Assembly: GCA_023247935.1 (NCBI GenBank)
Contig: JAHFFM010000001.1
Coordinates: 19,353-57,864, forward strand
Direction of reading: 5' to 3'
DNA: 38,512 bases
From: Candidatus Omnitrophota bacterium
GTDB taxonomy: Bacteria > Omnitrophota > Gorgyraeia > 2-02-FULL-51-18
In this document: in pieces, positions 7,315 to 15,860 of the stretch
Numbering within the stretch: position 1 is the first letter of the stretch
How the letters are laid out: each line of letters begins with the position of its first letter
Translations under genes and position numbers: made by a program
Notes under the pieces: generated by a model
The model's database searches: none
What the model saw: the letters and a program-made list of their open reading frames with translations, nothing else
What the model was told of the DNA's origin: nothing

Positions 7315-8850
7315 CTATTTTTGAGAGGGCTGCGTAAAGGCATACGTGTCCGGTGTCGCGGAAGATTCTTGATAGTTTTCATAGTCCGTGTTGACCCCCC
7401 ACAAATCATGGTGGGCGCCATTCACAAGATTTTCCGCGGCAAAAATTCCCATGAGAATACTGTGATCCTGATTATTGTATTTAAAAGCGCCGTAACGGCC
7501 AATCACGCTCAAATTTTTTATCGAATTCAAGTATTGCTCAATAGGTTTTAAATGTTGTTTGTACCCTCGTTCATAAACCGGGTAACAGCGGCGGATTTTA
7601 TGCACGTGCCCTCGCAGGACTTCAAACTCTTTGGCGTGCCGGACGAAATCATCCACAAATTCCTGTTTGACGATCTCCTCCTTCGACAACTCTTCCTTAT
7701 TTTTGGATAGATAACGCATCGCTCGGAGACCGATGCGCTTGATTTCTCTTTTGGCCATTAAAATGAGCTCTTCCTCGCTTTTAGACCACAAAGCCTCTTG
7801 GTCATAACACCAATACTCCAGCGCCACAATCGTTGTTTTGGCGTTTCCATACAAGGTTGGCACCCAATTTCTAAAATTGGTCACACGTCCCGTTTGTAAT
7901 TCGGGAGAGTGCACGTAAATCCATTGATCCGGGAACAAGTCCGCGGCGTTGATCTCTAGATAAACTAAAATCGTATTTCTAAACTTCAAAGCAGCGGCAT
8001 TGTCTAAAACATTTTTAGGCGCGTCCGAAAGTTGGGAAACCAGCAAAGTGATGGGCATGGAAGAAATAACATGATCAAATAAATGGGTACTCCCGTCTTC
8101 CAATAGAATTCCAATCGCGGATTGATTTTGCGTTAACACCCTGGAAACGGGCGCTTGGCAATGGACTTGCCCGCCTCGGGCGCAAATCGCCTCTTTCATT
8201 CTCTCATACACCATTCCCGTCCCGCCGGTCGGATAAGCAAATTGATCCAAAAGCGTTTTGTGTTTTTTTTGTTTATCCTTAAAAACGGCGTATTTGATCG
8301 CTTCTAAGAGAGAAAGTTTTTTGATTCTTTGTGCCGCGAAATCGGAATCCAGATTCTTACAGGAGATGCCCCACAATTTTTCGCTGTAGGATTTGAAAAA
8401 TATTTCAAAAAGACGCCTGCCGAAACGCGCGACAACCCAGTTTTCAAAGGAACCGTCCTGGCGAATCAGAAAAAGTTTTTGGTAAACGTAACTGGCGACA
8501 CATCGCGCCGCCTCAAATAAACCGAGATTGGTTAGCGCGTTCCAGGCTTTAAAAGGATAGGCATAAAATTTCTTTTGATAAAGGATACGGGTCAGACGGT
8601 TGACGATTTTGTAATCGCGTCCGACAATTTCAAACCATAAGCCATTGACTCTCGCGTCCGTCGAAAAAAAGCGATGCGGACCCAAATCGACTCTCTGCCC
8701 CCACAGCTCGATGGTTTTGGCCAATCCCCCGACACTGGGGCCGGCCTCAAACACCTCCACCGCCACCCCCGCCTTGGCCAATTGATACGCGGCTGTCATC
8801 CCCGCCGGGCCGGCGCCGATAATTGCGACTCTTTTATTTTTATCAATCAT
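7315..8850 (-). CDS. FAD-dependent oxidoreductase, UDP-galactopyranose mutase/amine-oxidase type
   Basis: Protein of 511 residues. A Rossmann dinucleotide fold stands at the N-terminus, GAGPAGMTAAYQL (12-24), with the acidic ribose-binding residue in VFEAGPSVGGLA (Glu35). DLGPHRFF follows. RLTRILYQKKFYAYPFK (85-101) resembles the UDP-galactopyranose mutase substrate region. The C-terminus has a flavin-contacting strand of the type NLSVIGRYGAFKYNNQDHSI. In polysaccharide loci such enzymes usually act on nucleotide or lipid-linked sugars, for example ring contraction to a furanose, but the length exceeds classical Glf (about 370-390), so an amine-oxidase-like or protoporphyrinogen-oxidase-like reaction is also possible. 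The start overlaps the end of the preceding GT4 gene by 8 bp, indicating co-translation. The flavoprotein call is strong; the substrate is open. Confidence 0.85.
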   Translation of the reverse strand: MIDKNKRVAIIGAGPAGMTAAYQLAKAGVAVEVFEAGPSVGGLAKTIELWGQRVDLGPHRFFSTDARVNGLWFEIVGRDYKIVNRLTRILYQKKFYAYPFKAWNALTNLGLFEAARCVASYVYQKLFLIRQDGSFENWVVARFGRRLFEIFFKSYSEKLWGISCKNLDSDFAAQRIKKLSLLEAIKYAVFKDKQKKHKTLLDQFAYPTGGTGMVYERMKEAICARGGQVHCQAPVSRVLTQNQSAIGILLEDGSTHLFDHVISSMPITLLVSQLSDAPKNVLDNAAALKFRNTILVYLEINAADLFPDQWIYVHSPELQTGRVTNFRNWVPTLYGNAKTTIVALEYWCYDQEALWSKSEEELILMAKREIKRIGLRAMRYLSKNKEELSKEEIVKQEFVDDFVRHAKEFEVLRGHVHKIRRCYPVYERGYKQHLKPIEQYLNSIKNLSVIGRYGAFKYNNQDHSILMGIFAAENLVNGAHHDLWGVNTDYENYQESSATPDTYAFTQPSQK

Positions 8851-10072
8851 TTGATTCGATCAGTTTTGTAAGAGCGCTGCAAAGCTTTTGATGGCTAAAT
8901 TTTTCCTCTTTCACTTTCAAACTTTTTTCTTCAATTTCTTTTCTTTCCATCGGACTTAATTTTCTCGTTTTTTCAATCACTGCTAAAAGCGTTTGGACAT
9001 CCCCGTGCTCCAGCGGAGCGCCTAGGCCACTTTCTTGAATAAAATCCCCCATGGCGCTTTTTTGAGGGCCGATAAACACAAACGGTCTTCCAACCGATAA
9101 AATCCCGTAAATCTTGCACGGATGGACAATGCCCACAAATTCATCCCCCATCACCGTCACCTGCAGATCCGCCGCCGAAAGAGACTCTGAGAGCTTTTCA
9201 AGCGGTTCGTAGCCCAATTGGATGATATTTTTTAGATTATTTTTCTCTTTGAAGGCCTTGATTTCCTGGACGCGACTGCCGCCGCCGATAAAATAAAACA
9301 AAAGCGTGTTGTCTTCGCGACAACGAAGAGCCGCTTGAAGCACCGTCGCCAGCGGGTGACAGGGGCTGTGATTGCCCGAATACATCACCACAAATTTGTC
9401 GCCGATGGCATGATCCTTTCGAAAACTATTTTGATCGCGATGGACTGGATGCAGTGATTTCTCGTTGGCCCACGGCGGAATCACCACGATTTTATTTCCA
9501 TCAATGCCGTAATTTCTGATGATCCGCTCCTTCATAAAGCGATCCAACGCAACAATCGTCGTACTTTTTTGAAAAGCCCAACGCGAAAAACATTTTAAAA
9601 TCCGCGTCGCCAAAGATTTTTCTTTAAGCCAGCCGGCAGCCATCGCCTCGTCGGGGTTTAGATCCATCACCCAATAAAGGAAGCGTCCCCCTTTGAGCCC
9701 GCAGAACAAATTTCCAAACACAGCGATTAGGGGCGGCGAAGTCAGCCCAATCACCCGGTCTTGCTTTGGAAAAAAGAGCAGTTTTACGCCTAAACAAAAA
9801 TTAAACGAGGCAAAATCAAAAAAACGGGCGGCTTTAGAAGCTTTTCCGAGCGATAAATAAGAAATGCGGTGGATTTTGATTCCTTGATACTCTTCATAAG
9901 GCTTAAAACGCTTGGAAAAGTCATCATACCCATGACGGCCTGTCATCACCGACACCTCATGGCCGTTTCGCACAAGCTCCAACGCCAAATCAGTCAGGTA
10001 TTGGCCTGTCGCGACAACATCAGGATAAAACGCCTGATTCATCAGCAATATTTTTAGTTTTTTCTCTTTCAT
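8843..10072 (-). CDS. Glycosyltransferase family 4 (WbuB-like)
   Basis: A 409-residue GT-B enzyme, predicted to be cytosolic or membrane-associated, adding a sugar from a nucleotide donor to the lipid-linked glycan. The N-terminal start LKILLMNQAFYPDVVATG with a Gly-rich acceptor loop and the middle VVMYSGNHSPCHPL segment are typical of WbuB-type GT4 proteins. The C-terminal donor site, IVHPCKIYGILSVGRPFVFIG, replaces the usual E-x7-E with the PxKxY form used by this subgroup. It follows the SDR gene by 7 nt and overlaps the FAD-enzyme gene by 8 bp. No strong ribosome site precedes the ATG, so coupling to the upstream gene is likely. The donor sugar cannot be predicted. Confidence 0.9.
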   Translation of the reverse strand: MKEKKLKILLMNQAFYPDVVATGQYLTDLALELVRNGHEVSVMTGRHGYDDFSKRFKPYEEYQGIKIHRISYLSLGKASKAARFFDFASFNFCLGVKLLFFPKQDRVIGLTSPPLIAVFGNLFCGLKGGRFLYWVMDLNPDEAMAAGWLKEKSLATRILKCFSRWAFQKSTTIVALDRFMKERIIRNYGIDGNKIVVIPPWANEKSLHPVHRDQNSFRKDHAIGDKFVVMYSGNHSPCHPLATVLQAALRCREDNTLLFYFIGGGSRVQEIKAFKEKNNLKNIIQLGYEPLEKLSESLSAADLQVTVMGDEFVGIVHPCKIYGILSVGRPFVFIGPQKSAMGDFIQESGLGAPLEHGDVQTLLAVIEKTRKLSPMERKEIEEKSLKVKEEKFSHQKLCSALTKLIESND

Positions 10073-10079
10073 TTTAAAA

Positions 10080-11108
10080 TCAGGAAAGCCTCTTGATCCA
10101 TTTTAAAAGTCCCTGGTGAAGCGCTTTTCGATGACTGGTTCCATAAGGCGCTTTCGCTTGCGCATTTTCCAAATAATCGTTATAGGCGGTGATTAAAATT
10201 TCCTGATTGCCGCTCTTCGGTTCCCACCCCAGCGCTTGCTTGGCTTTGGCGTTGTCAAAATAAAAATCTTTGTGATACGTCAAATAATGCCAAGAAGCCA
10301 GCGGCGACAGGCGAAAAAAATCCAGCGTACTGAGTAGCGCGATACAGGGCGCTACCGGCAATGAAAGAATTTTTGAACGAGTGCCGGCATGACGGATCAA
10401 AGCCCCCAAATCTTCACGCAAAGAAGCAAATGTCCGGCTTCCGACATTGTAACTGCCTGAGGAAGTGTTTAAGGAAGCCAGGTAACAAACCGAGGCCAAG
10501 TCTTCGGAACTTAAAAATTGAATTTTGTTTTTCCCCGAACCCAAAATATAAATATTTTTTCCTTCAGAAATCCAGTCAAATAAAATACTGAAAATACCCA
10601 GACGCCCCGCCCCAATCACTGTTCGCGGCCGCATCACATCAATCCTCAGGCCTTTGGCGGAATACTCGGCGCAAACGTCTTCAGCTGCTTTCTTTGTTCG
10701 CGCGTACAAACCGACGGGATGGTAGGGCGCGTCCTCGGCCACGGGATTGCGTTTGGACATCTGAACGGCACTGGAAGAAATATGCACCACCTTGGAAACG
10801 CCGTTTCTTTTAGCGGCCTCCAAAACATGACGCGTTCCCTCAACATTCACTTCCCAAAAACCTTTACCGGCTTTGCTGATAGGCACCTTAGCGGCGGTAT
10901 GTATGATTTTATCGACACTGCGAGTAGCGGCCTCCACCTGTCGCAAATCGCGGATATCCGCGCGGATAAACTCTACCCCTGGAATGGGCTGTGGCAAACC
11001 CTCAATATCCAACACTTTAACGGTCTCGCCCTTATTCTGGAGAAATTTTACGATCTCAAATCCGCAAAACCCCGACCCACCGGTCACCAAATAAACGCTA
11101 GCAGGCAT
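10080..11108 (-). CDS. NAD-dependent epimerase/dehydratase (extended SDR)
   Basis: A 342-residue extended short-chain dehydrogenase/reductase. The NAD-binding glycine motif is TGGSGFCG (9-16). An acidic residue after the second strand (LDIEG) favours NAD over NADP. The Ser triad residue lies in HISSSAV (109-115) and the catalytic pair is YARTK (Tyr135, Lys139). Such enzymes epimerise, dehydrate or reduce nucleotide sugars; some relatives act on sterol-like or lipid-linked substrates. It overlaps the end of the GT-C-like gene upstream by 11 bp. The C-terminal half ends with ALGWEPK, a common ending of this family. It is one of three SDRs in the cluster and is not a close copy of the other two. 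Confidence 0.9.
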   Translation of the reverse strand: MPASVYLVTGGSGFCGFEIVKFLQNKGETVKVLDIEGLPQPIPGVEFIRADIRDLRQVEAATRSVDKIIHTAAKVPISKAGKGFWEVNVEGTRHVLEAAKRNGVSKVVHISSSAVQMSKRNPVAEDAPYHPVGLYARTKKAAEDVCAEYSAKGLRIDVMRPRTVIGAGRLGIFSILFDWISEGKNIYILGSGKNKIQFLSSEDLASVCYLASLNTSSGSYNVGSRTFASLREDLGALIRHAGTRSKILSLPVAPCIALLSTLDFFRLSPLASWHYLTYHKDFYFDNAKAKQALGWEPKSGNQEILITAYNDYLENAQAKAPYGTSHRKALHQGLLKWIKRLS

Positions 11109-12942
11109 AGCGAACGATTTTCTCCGATTCGTATAGCGCTAGCCAGGCGGGGTCTAAAGGACGGGTTCGCTTTTCTTCAAAACCGTCTTCTTTTAATGTC
11201 CGGCGAAATCTCTCCGAGACATCCCGGCGAATAAAAAATCCGATTTGATACGAATCCCGGCTGTTCTTTAAATTGGGGTCACGAACAAAAAATAAATCAT
11301 AACGTTTCGTCACTTCGCGCATATCGCCAAGCAAGTTTCCCTGGTTACGGCTCAAATGATGAAATAAAAGCTTTTTCTCCGCCACGTCAAAACCGTCTTC
11401 AGCTCTGATTCCGGCCACGGTCATCCAAAAAGGCCAATACACTTCCGGAGACTGCGAAAGAAAATAATCAGGATTGCTACGACCCTTATCCCCGTTACAA
11501 AACTTGGACTCGGCTATTTCGCGGGTACTATAGCCCCACAAATCGATCACAAAACGATCGGAGCCAAAGCCGAAAGAATTCATTTCTGTCGTTGAAAAAC
11601 GAAAGTCTTTGGGAGCGAGCCGGTCCAGAAAAGATCCGGACTTTAACGCGCAAGAGCGATTGACCCACTCCGTTCTGGAGAAAAGAAGGACGTCTTTTTC
11701 ATAGAAAAAGAGCCCCGTAAAAAATAGAAACAAAAATAAAGTAAAGCTCGCCCTTGGAAAGTCTTTTTTAGAGGGGTGCGCGATCCCCTCGGCGTCCGCA
11801 TGGGACACAACAAGCAGTGTCAACAACGCCAGAGCCGCCAAAAACGCGACCCAGTACCGGCATTCCCGGTTAAATAAAAATTTACCTACAATACTGAAAG
11901 AGACAGTAAAAAAAAGCCAGTGCGTCGATAAAAGTAGTGTGTAAATAAACACGGTTTTGGTGGATGGGTGGATTCTCTCGTCTTTCCAAAAAAAGATCAG
12001 AAAAGTTGCCGCCGCGAAACCCAAAATCATCATCGGCTGATTCAACCAGAAAAATAGGCTCGAGACAAACTCTCTAAAGCTAAACATATTCAGCATGACG
12101 GGTTTAATGAGTTTGAATAATAAAGGTGTCGGGATCCAAACTCCGTACATTATTTTATAAATAGAAAAATAAAGGCACAGAGCCGCCGCCGGAAAAATAA
12201 ACGCGACGGCCACATCCACAAAACGAATCGACTCGCGTCGACGGATTCTTCCAAATAAAAGCACGACCGAATGCGTCAATGAAAGAAGCAGTCCTTCCGG
12301 ACGGATCAAGGGCAGGCACCCGCTGACCACCAGAGACGAAAATTCCTTTTTCTCCGCCACGGCAAGACTAATCGCCAGAAAAAAGACCAAAGACAGGAGT
12401 ACATTTCCAAATCCGTTTGAAAAAATCATGACCAAGGGAAACATCATCGCCAGACAAGATAAAAGAAGGGTGTTTTTACGCGACAGCGTCTTAAACCAGA
12501 AAAACCACGCGCACACCAAATGAAGCCAGCCGAAAAACAACCCGATCAAATAATTCCCCAAAATAAGCACCGGAATCGAAACAGCAAAAGGCAGGTGCAG
12601 CAAATAATAAATCATTTCCACCGTCCCTCCCTGCATCTGGGAAGGTGACATGGAAAAAAATCCATGATGAAATAAATTGTACGGATGCTCGAGATTGATC
12701 ATCACCTCATCAATCGCGCCATACGTGTTGGTATAAACTCCGATAAAAATAAGGGAGGGCCAAAAAAGCGTCGCTAATGAGAATTTTGAAAGAGCGGGTT
12801 CCGCCTGACGCAAGATAAGGATTGCGACGGCAACAGAAGCAAAAATCCAGAGGGCTAATCCGAGCCAAACCGAGGGAATGAGTGTGAAAGGATTCCCCGG
12901 TAAAAAGTTTTGCACCGGCCCTGTGTATTCAAATAGCTGCAT
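11098..12942 (-). CDS. GT-C-like polytopic membrane protein, paralogue 1
   Basis: A 614-residue protein with about ten membrane helices and a C-terminal soluble domain of about 190 residues. The first large loop carries YGAIDEVMINLEHPYNLFHHG (74-94). The Asp-Glu pair at 78-79 and the loop position resemble the catalytic loop of GT-C transferases, which use polyprenyl-phosphate sugars outside the membrane. The conserved RPEG after the middle helices is also seen in related GT-C-like proteins. The soluble tail contains STTEMNSFGFGSDRFVIDLW and FCNGDKGRSNPDYFL and ends in RYAC. The gene immediately upstream encodes a clear paralogue with the same layout. No characterised family is recognised with certainty. 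The start at 12942 leaves 31 nt to the preceding gene, and the start region aligns with the paralogue. Confidence 0.8.
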   Translation of the reverse strand: MQLFEYTGPVQNFLPGNPFTLIPSVWLGLALWIFASVAVAILILRQAEPALSKFSLATLFWPSLIFIGVYTNTYGAIDEVMINLEHPYNLFHHGFFSMSPSQMQGGTVEMIYYLLHLPFAVSIPVLILGNYLIGLFFGWLHLVCAWFFWFKTLSRKNTLLLSCLAMMFPLVMIFSNGFGNVLLSLVFFLAISLAVAEKKEFSSLVVSGCLPLIRPEGLLLSLTHSVVLLFGRIRRRESIRFVDVAVAFIFPAAALCLYFSIYKIMYGVWIPTPLLFKLIKPVMLNMFSFREFVSSLFFWLNQPMMILGFAAATFLIFFWKDERIHPSTKTVFIYTLLLSTHWLFFTVSFSIVGKFLFNRECRYWVAFLAALALLTLLVVSHADAEGIAHPSKKDFPRASFTLFLFLFFTGLFFYEKDVLLFSRTEWVNRSCALKSGSFLDRLAPKDFRFSTTEMNSFGFGSDRFVIDLWGYSTREIAESKFCNGDKGRSNPDYFLSQSPEVYWPFWMTVAGIRAEDGFDVAEKKLLFHHLSRNQGNLLGDMREVTKRYDLFFVRDPNLKNSRDSYQIGFFIRRDVSERFRRTLKEDGFEEKRTRPLDPAWLALYESEKIVRYAC

Positions 12943-12973
12943 ATTTTAAACAGTCACTCCGTGGTAGGTATTT

Positions 12974-14824
12974 TCAACAGGCGTATTGACAAATTTTCTG
13001 CTCACGATAGGACTTTATCCAATCCTCGCCAACATCCCGGGAGCGCTTAAAAGCAAACCCTTCCACTTTCAAGCGTTGATCTAATCGCTCGGACACATCT
13101 TTTCGAATCAAAAATCCTATTTGAGACGGAGATTTTGTTTTTTCCGATCGCGAGTCACGAAGAATAAAGCAATCGTATTTCTCCATGACTTTCTCCATGT
13201 CTCCAAGAAAATTGCCCTGATCCTTGTTTGTGAGATCAACCGTCAGCAATTCACGATCCGATTCAATGCCGTCGGAATTTTTGAGCCCATGAACCGTGAC
13301 CCAGTACATCCAGTAGAGCTCCGGAGATTGCTCCAAAAAATAATTAGGATTTGTCCGGACTCTCATGCCGTTACAAATCCTGGAGTTAGCGATGTCTCTG
13401 TTGGAATAGCCCCAAAGATCTATCACAAAGCGGTCTGAGCCCAAACCGTAAAAATTCATTTCGGTGGACGAAAACTCAAAATCATCCGGCATCACACGAT
13501 CCGAAAATAATCCAACTTTAATGGCGTAGTCGCGGTTGAGACCTAAATCATTTTTATAATTTTTGGATGCTCCCTCAAATCCATGCATCAATGCTGACAA
13601 ATATAACATGCAAAAAATAAAAAAGCTTGGTCTTAGAACAATCGAATGAAATTTATCCGCCACCACAACTTCTTCCATGCTAGAAACAAAAACAAGACTA
13701 AACAAAGTCAGTGTCACCAGAAACGGCAGGCCATGACGCATCTCGCTGACTCCCCCCAAATAAGGCAATAAGGTGGCGCCAGCCATAAAAAAACTGAATT
13801 GAACGGCTAATAACAAAACACAAACCCAAAGCATCCTGATCTCAAGATTAAATTGTTTGTTTTTTTTCAACAGTAAGATGAAAAAAGCGATCGCGAGCGC
13901 TACACCCATCATCATGGACGGTTGGCTCAATAAAGCCAGCATCTGGTAAACAAAAAAGGCGGGGTTAAATTCTTTCAGCATGCTAAGTTTTACTGACTTA
14001 AACAGGACGGGGGTCGGTATCCAATGCCCATAAAAAAACTGATGCCCTGCTAGATAAACAAATAAAGAAAGGCATGGAGCGCAAAACCCTATCATCGTGT
14101 CGCCGATTCCTACGGCCTTCTTTGAAGTCTTTCTGTGGAATACAAAAGCGATGAAATTGATGACGGATAAATAAATCCCCTCGGGACGGATCAGCGGCAG
14201 AAGCGCGCCCAAGCCTAAGGACACGCGTTCGCGACGAGCCTTTAAAAAACTCAACGATAAAATGAAGGCCAGGGAAATCAAAACATTTCCGAAGCCATCA
14301 GAGAAAATGACGGCGATGGGCACCGTCAAAGCGAAGCAGGACAAAAGAAGCGTATTTTTATGAGAGTTTTCCGGTAGCCAAAACTTCCAAATACAAAAAA
14401 TATGAAGCCAGCCAAAAAGCATCCCCAAAATATAATTGGCTAGAAGAAGCCTCCGCAAATCTCCCGCGAAAGGTGTGTGCAAAAGATAATAAATAATTTC
14501 CACGGTTCCCCCGATCATTTTATGGGGAGACATCGAAAATAATCCGTGGTGAAACAGATTGTATGAATGTTCTAAATTAACCGCGACCTCGTCGTTCAGG
14601 CCGTAAGTATTCATATAAAGCCCAAAAAATATCAAGGACGGCCACAGAAGAGTCTTAAAGGAAGGTTTGGTAGAAATCTCCTCTTTTTTGGAACAAATCA
14701 CTATAAAAACGGCCAGTCCTGATAAAACCCAAAGCAACAAACCCAGGCGATAGGACGGAATGAGCTTAAAAAAGCTCTCAAAGCCAAATTCACGAATCAA
14801 GCCTTCATATTCCAATATCCTCAT
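12974..14824 (-). CDS. GT-C-like polytopic membrane protein, paralogue 2
   Basis: A 616-residue membrane protein with the same plan as its downstream neighbour. By hand the first 100 residues align without a gap and 55 are identical, including YGLNDEVAVNLEHSYNLFHHG (74-94) with Asp-Glu at 78-79. The C-terminal soluble parts share DRFVIDLWGYS, SNPxYFL-type and GNFLGDM-type blocks and the same YAC ending. The pair therefore arose by tandem duplication and has diverged, probably in donor or acceptor choice. The frame is open back to 14932, but the ATG at 14824 is chosen because it matches the paralogue's first residue and sits 4 nt after the SDR stop. Predicted role: a periplasmic glycosyltransferase using a polyprenyl-phosphate sugar; this is inferred from topology and the acidic loop, not from a named family. 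Confidence 0.8.
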   Translation of the reverse strand: MRILEYEGLIREFGFESFFKLIPSYRLGLLLWVLSGLAVFIVICSKKEEISTKPSFKTLLWPSLIFFGLYMNTYGLNDEVAVNLEHSYNLFHHGLFSMSPHKMIGGTVEIIYYLLHTPFAGDLRRLLLANYILGMLFGWLHIFCIWKFWLPENSHKNTLLLSCFALTVPIAVIFSDGFGNVLISLAFILSLSFLKARRERVSLGLGALLPLIRPEGIYLSVINFIAFVFHRKTSKKAVGIGDTMIGFCAPCLSLFVYLAGHQFFYGHWIPTPVLFKSVKLSMLKEFNPAFFVYQMLALLSQPSMMMGVALAIAFFILLLKKNKQFNLEIRMLWVCVLLLAVQFSFFMAGATLLPYLGGVSEMRHGLPFLVTLTLFSLVFVSSMEEVVVADKFHSIVLRPSFFIFCMLYLSALMHGFEGASKNYKNDLGLNRDYAIKVGLFSDRVMPDDFEFSSTEMNFYGLGSDRFVIDLWGYSNRDIANSRICNGMRVRTNPNYFLEQSPELYWMYWVTVHGLKNSDGIESDRELLTVDLTNKDQGNFLGDMEKVMEKYDCFILRDSRSEKTKSPSQIGFLIRKDVSERLDQRLKVEGFAFKRSRDVGEDWIKSYREQKICQYAC

Positions 14825-14828
14825 AAGC

Positions 14829-15848
14829 TTAAATAGGGACTCCGTTTTTGCGGCACCACTCAATAGAGCGGCGCATCCCCTCTTTGAGCGAAACTTCTGG
14901 ATGATAACCCAGCTCCGCTTGAGCTTTGGCAATAGAACACGCGATGGACTTATTCATTTCTCCGGCCACGTGGATTTCTTTGATATAAAAACCCGTCAAC
15001 TGAATCAACCAATCGGCCGCCACGCACGACTCGGAGACTAGGTCTGGCAAGTAACGAGGTTTGAAATTTTTTACTTCCAAGAGATCCGCCACCGTGCGGT
15101 AAATTTGATTGGAGGTGTAGGGTTTTTCATCGGCGATCCAGTAGGTCTGTCCGACAGCGGACGGATGTGTCGCCGCCAGGAGCATCGCCTGGCACGTGTT
15201 GTCCAAATAGCTCATGCTTCTCAGGGCTCCTCCGTCTCCAAAAATAATCGGATTGCCCTTCTTGATCATTTTGAAAAATGTTGTTTGCCGGAGCGGTTGA
15301 TTCGGCCCGTAATACCAGCACGGCCTTAAAATAACCGTTTGGATTTTTCCGGATTGATAAAAATCATTCACGGTGACTTCCGCGTTCCATTTACTCTTTC
15401 CGTAATTAAAATAAGGATGAGGCTCGTCCGTTTCTTTCATGAGAATATCCGGGCTGGGATTCACACCGGCAACAGAATTACTGCTGATATAAACAAACCG
15501 CTTCACACCACTTTTAACGGAGGCCTCCAGCATATGACGAGTGCCTATTTCATTCACCTGATACAGCTCCGCTATCTTTTTCGGGTGAATAATTCCCACC
15601 GCGTGAAAGACCACGTCCACGTCTTGAGCCGCTTTTACGAGCGTTTCAGGTCTTGTGACATCGCCTTCGACAAATTCCACTTGCCCGGCGGAAACCTGGC
15701 TCCGCAGATCGGATAGATTAGTTCCGGGCAAAACCAAACAGCGAATTTTCCAATCATTCACAGGCCCTGCCCCATTAAAACCGCCTGACAAAATATCCAA
15801 AAATCGATTTCCAAGCCATCCGGGGACGCCTGTTATCAACGCTCTCAT
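14829..15848 (-). CDS. NAD-dependent epimerase/dehydratase (3-beta-HSD-like SDR)
   Basis: A 339-residue extended SDR with nucleotide motif TGVPGWLG (6-13), Ser in YISSNSVAG (120-128), and the catalytic pair YGKSK (Tyr149, Lys153). The ending ELGYHPEVSLKEGM is typical of the epimerase/3-beta-hydroxysteroid dehydrogenase group. It probably modifies a nucleotide- or lipid-linked sugar. It begins 12 nt after the UbiA-type gene with a good AGGAG ribosome site, and is followed 4 nt later by the first of the two GT-C paralogues. This places it between a possible polyprenyl-phosphate sugar synthase and its possible users. It is not DprE2-like, which is a shorter classical SDR, so epimerisation of a phosphoribosyl lipid by this enzyme is only a guess. 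Confidence 0.88.
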   Translation of the reverse strand: MRALITGVPGWLGNRFLDILSGGFNGAGPVNDWKIRCLVLPGTNLSDLRSQVSAGQVEFVEGDVTRPETLVKAAQDVDVVFHAVGIIHPKKIAELYQVNEIGTRHMLEASVKSGVKRFVYISSNSVAGVNPSPDILMKETDEPHPYFNYGKSKWNAEVTVNDFYQSGKIQTVILRPCWYYGPNQPLRQTTFFKMIKKGNPIIFGDGGALRSMSYLDNTCQAMLLAATHPSAVGQTYWIADEKPYTSNQIYRTVADLLEVKNFKPRYLPDLVSESCVAADWLIQLTGFYIKEIHVAGEMNKSIACSIAKAQAELGYHPEVSLKEGMRRSIEWCRKNGVPI

Positions 15849-15860
15849 AACGCTCCTGAA

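Noticed and set aside
7293..7421. N-terminal extension of the GT39-like gene to 7421
   Set aside because: It lies inside the FAD-enzyme gene, is basic and Pro-rich, and the hydrophobic start fits the ATG at 7292.
14825..14932. N-terminal extension of GT-C paralogue 2 to 14932
   Set aside because: The ATG at 14824 aligns exactly with the first residue of the paralogue; the extra part overlaps the SDR gene.
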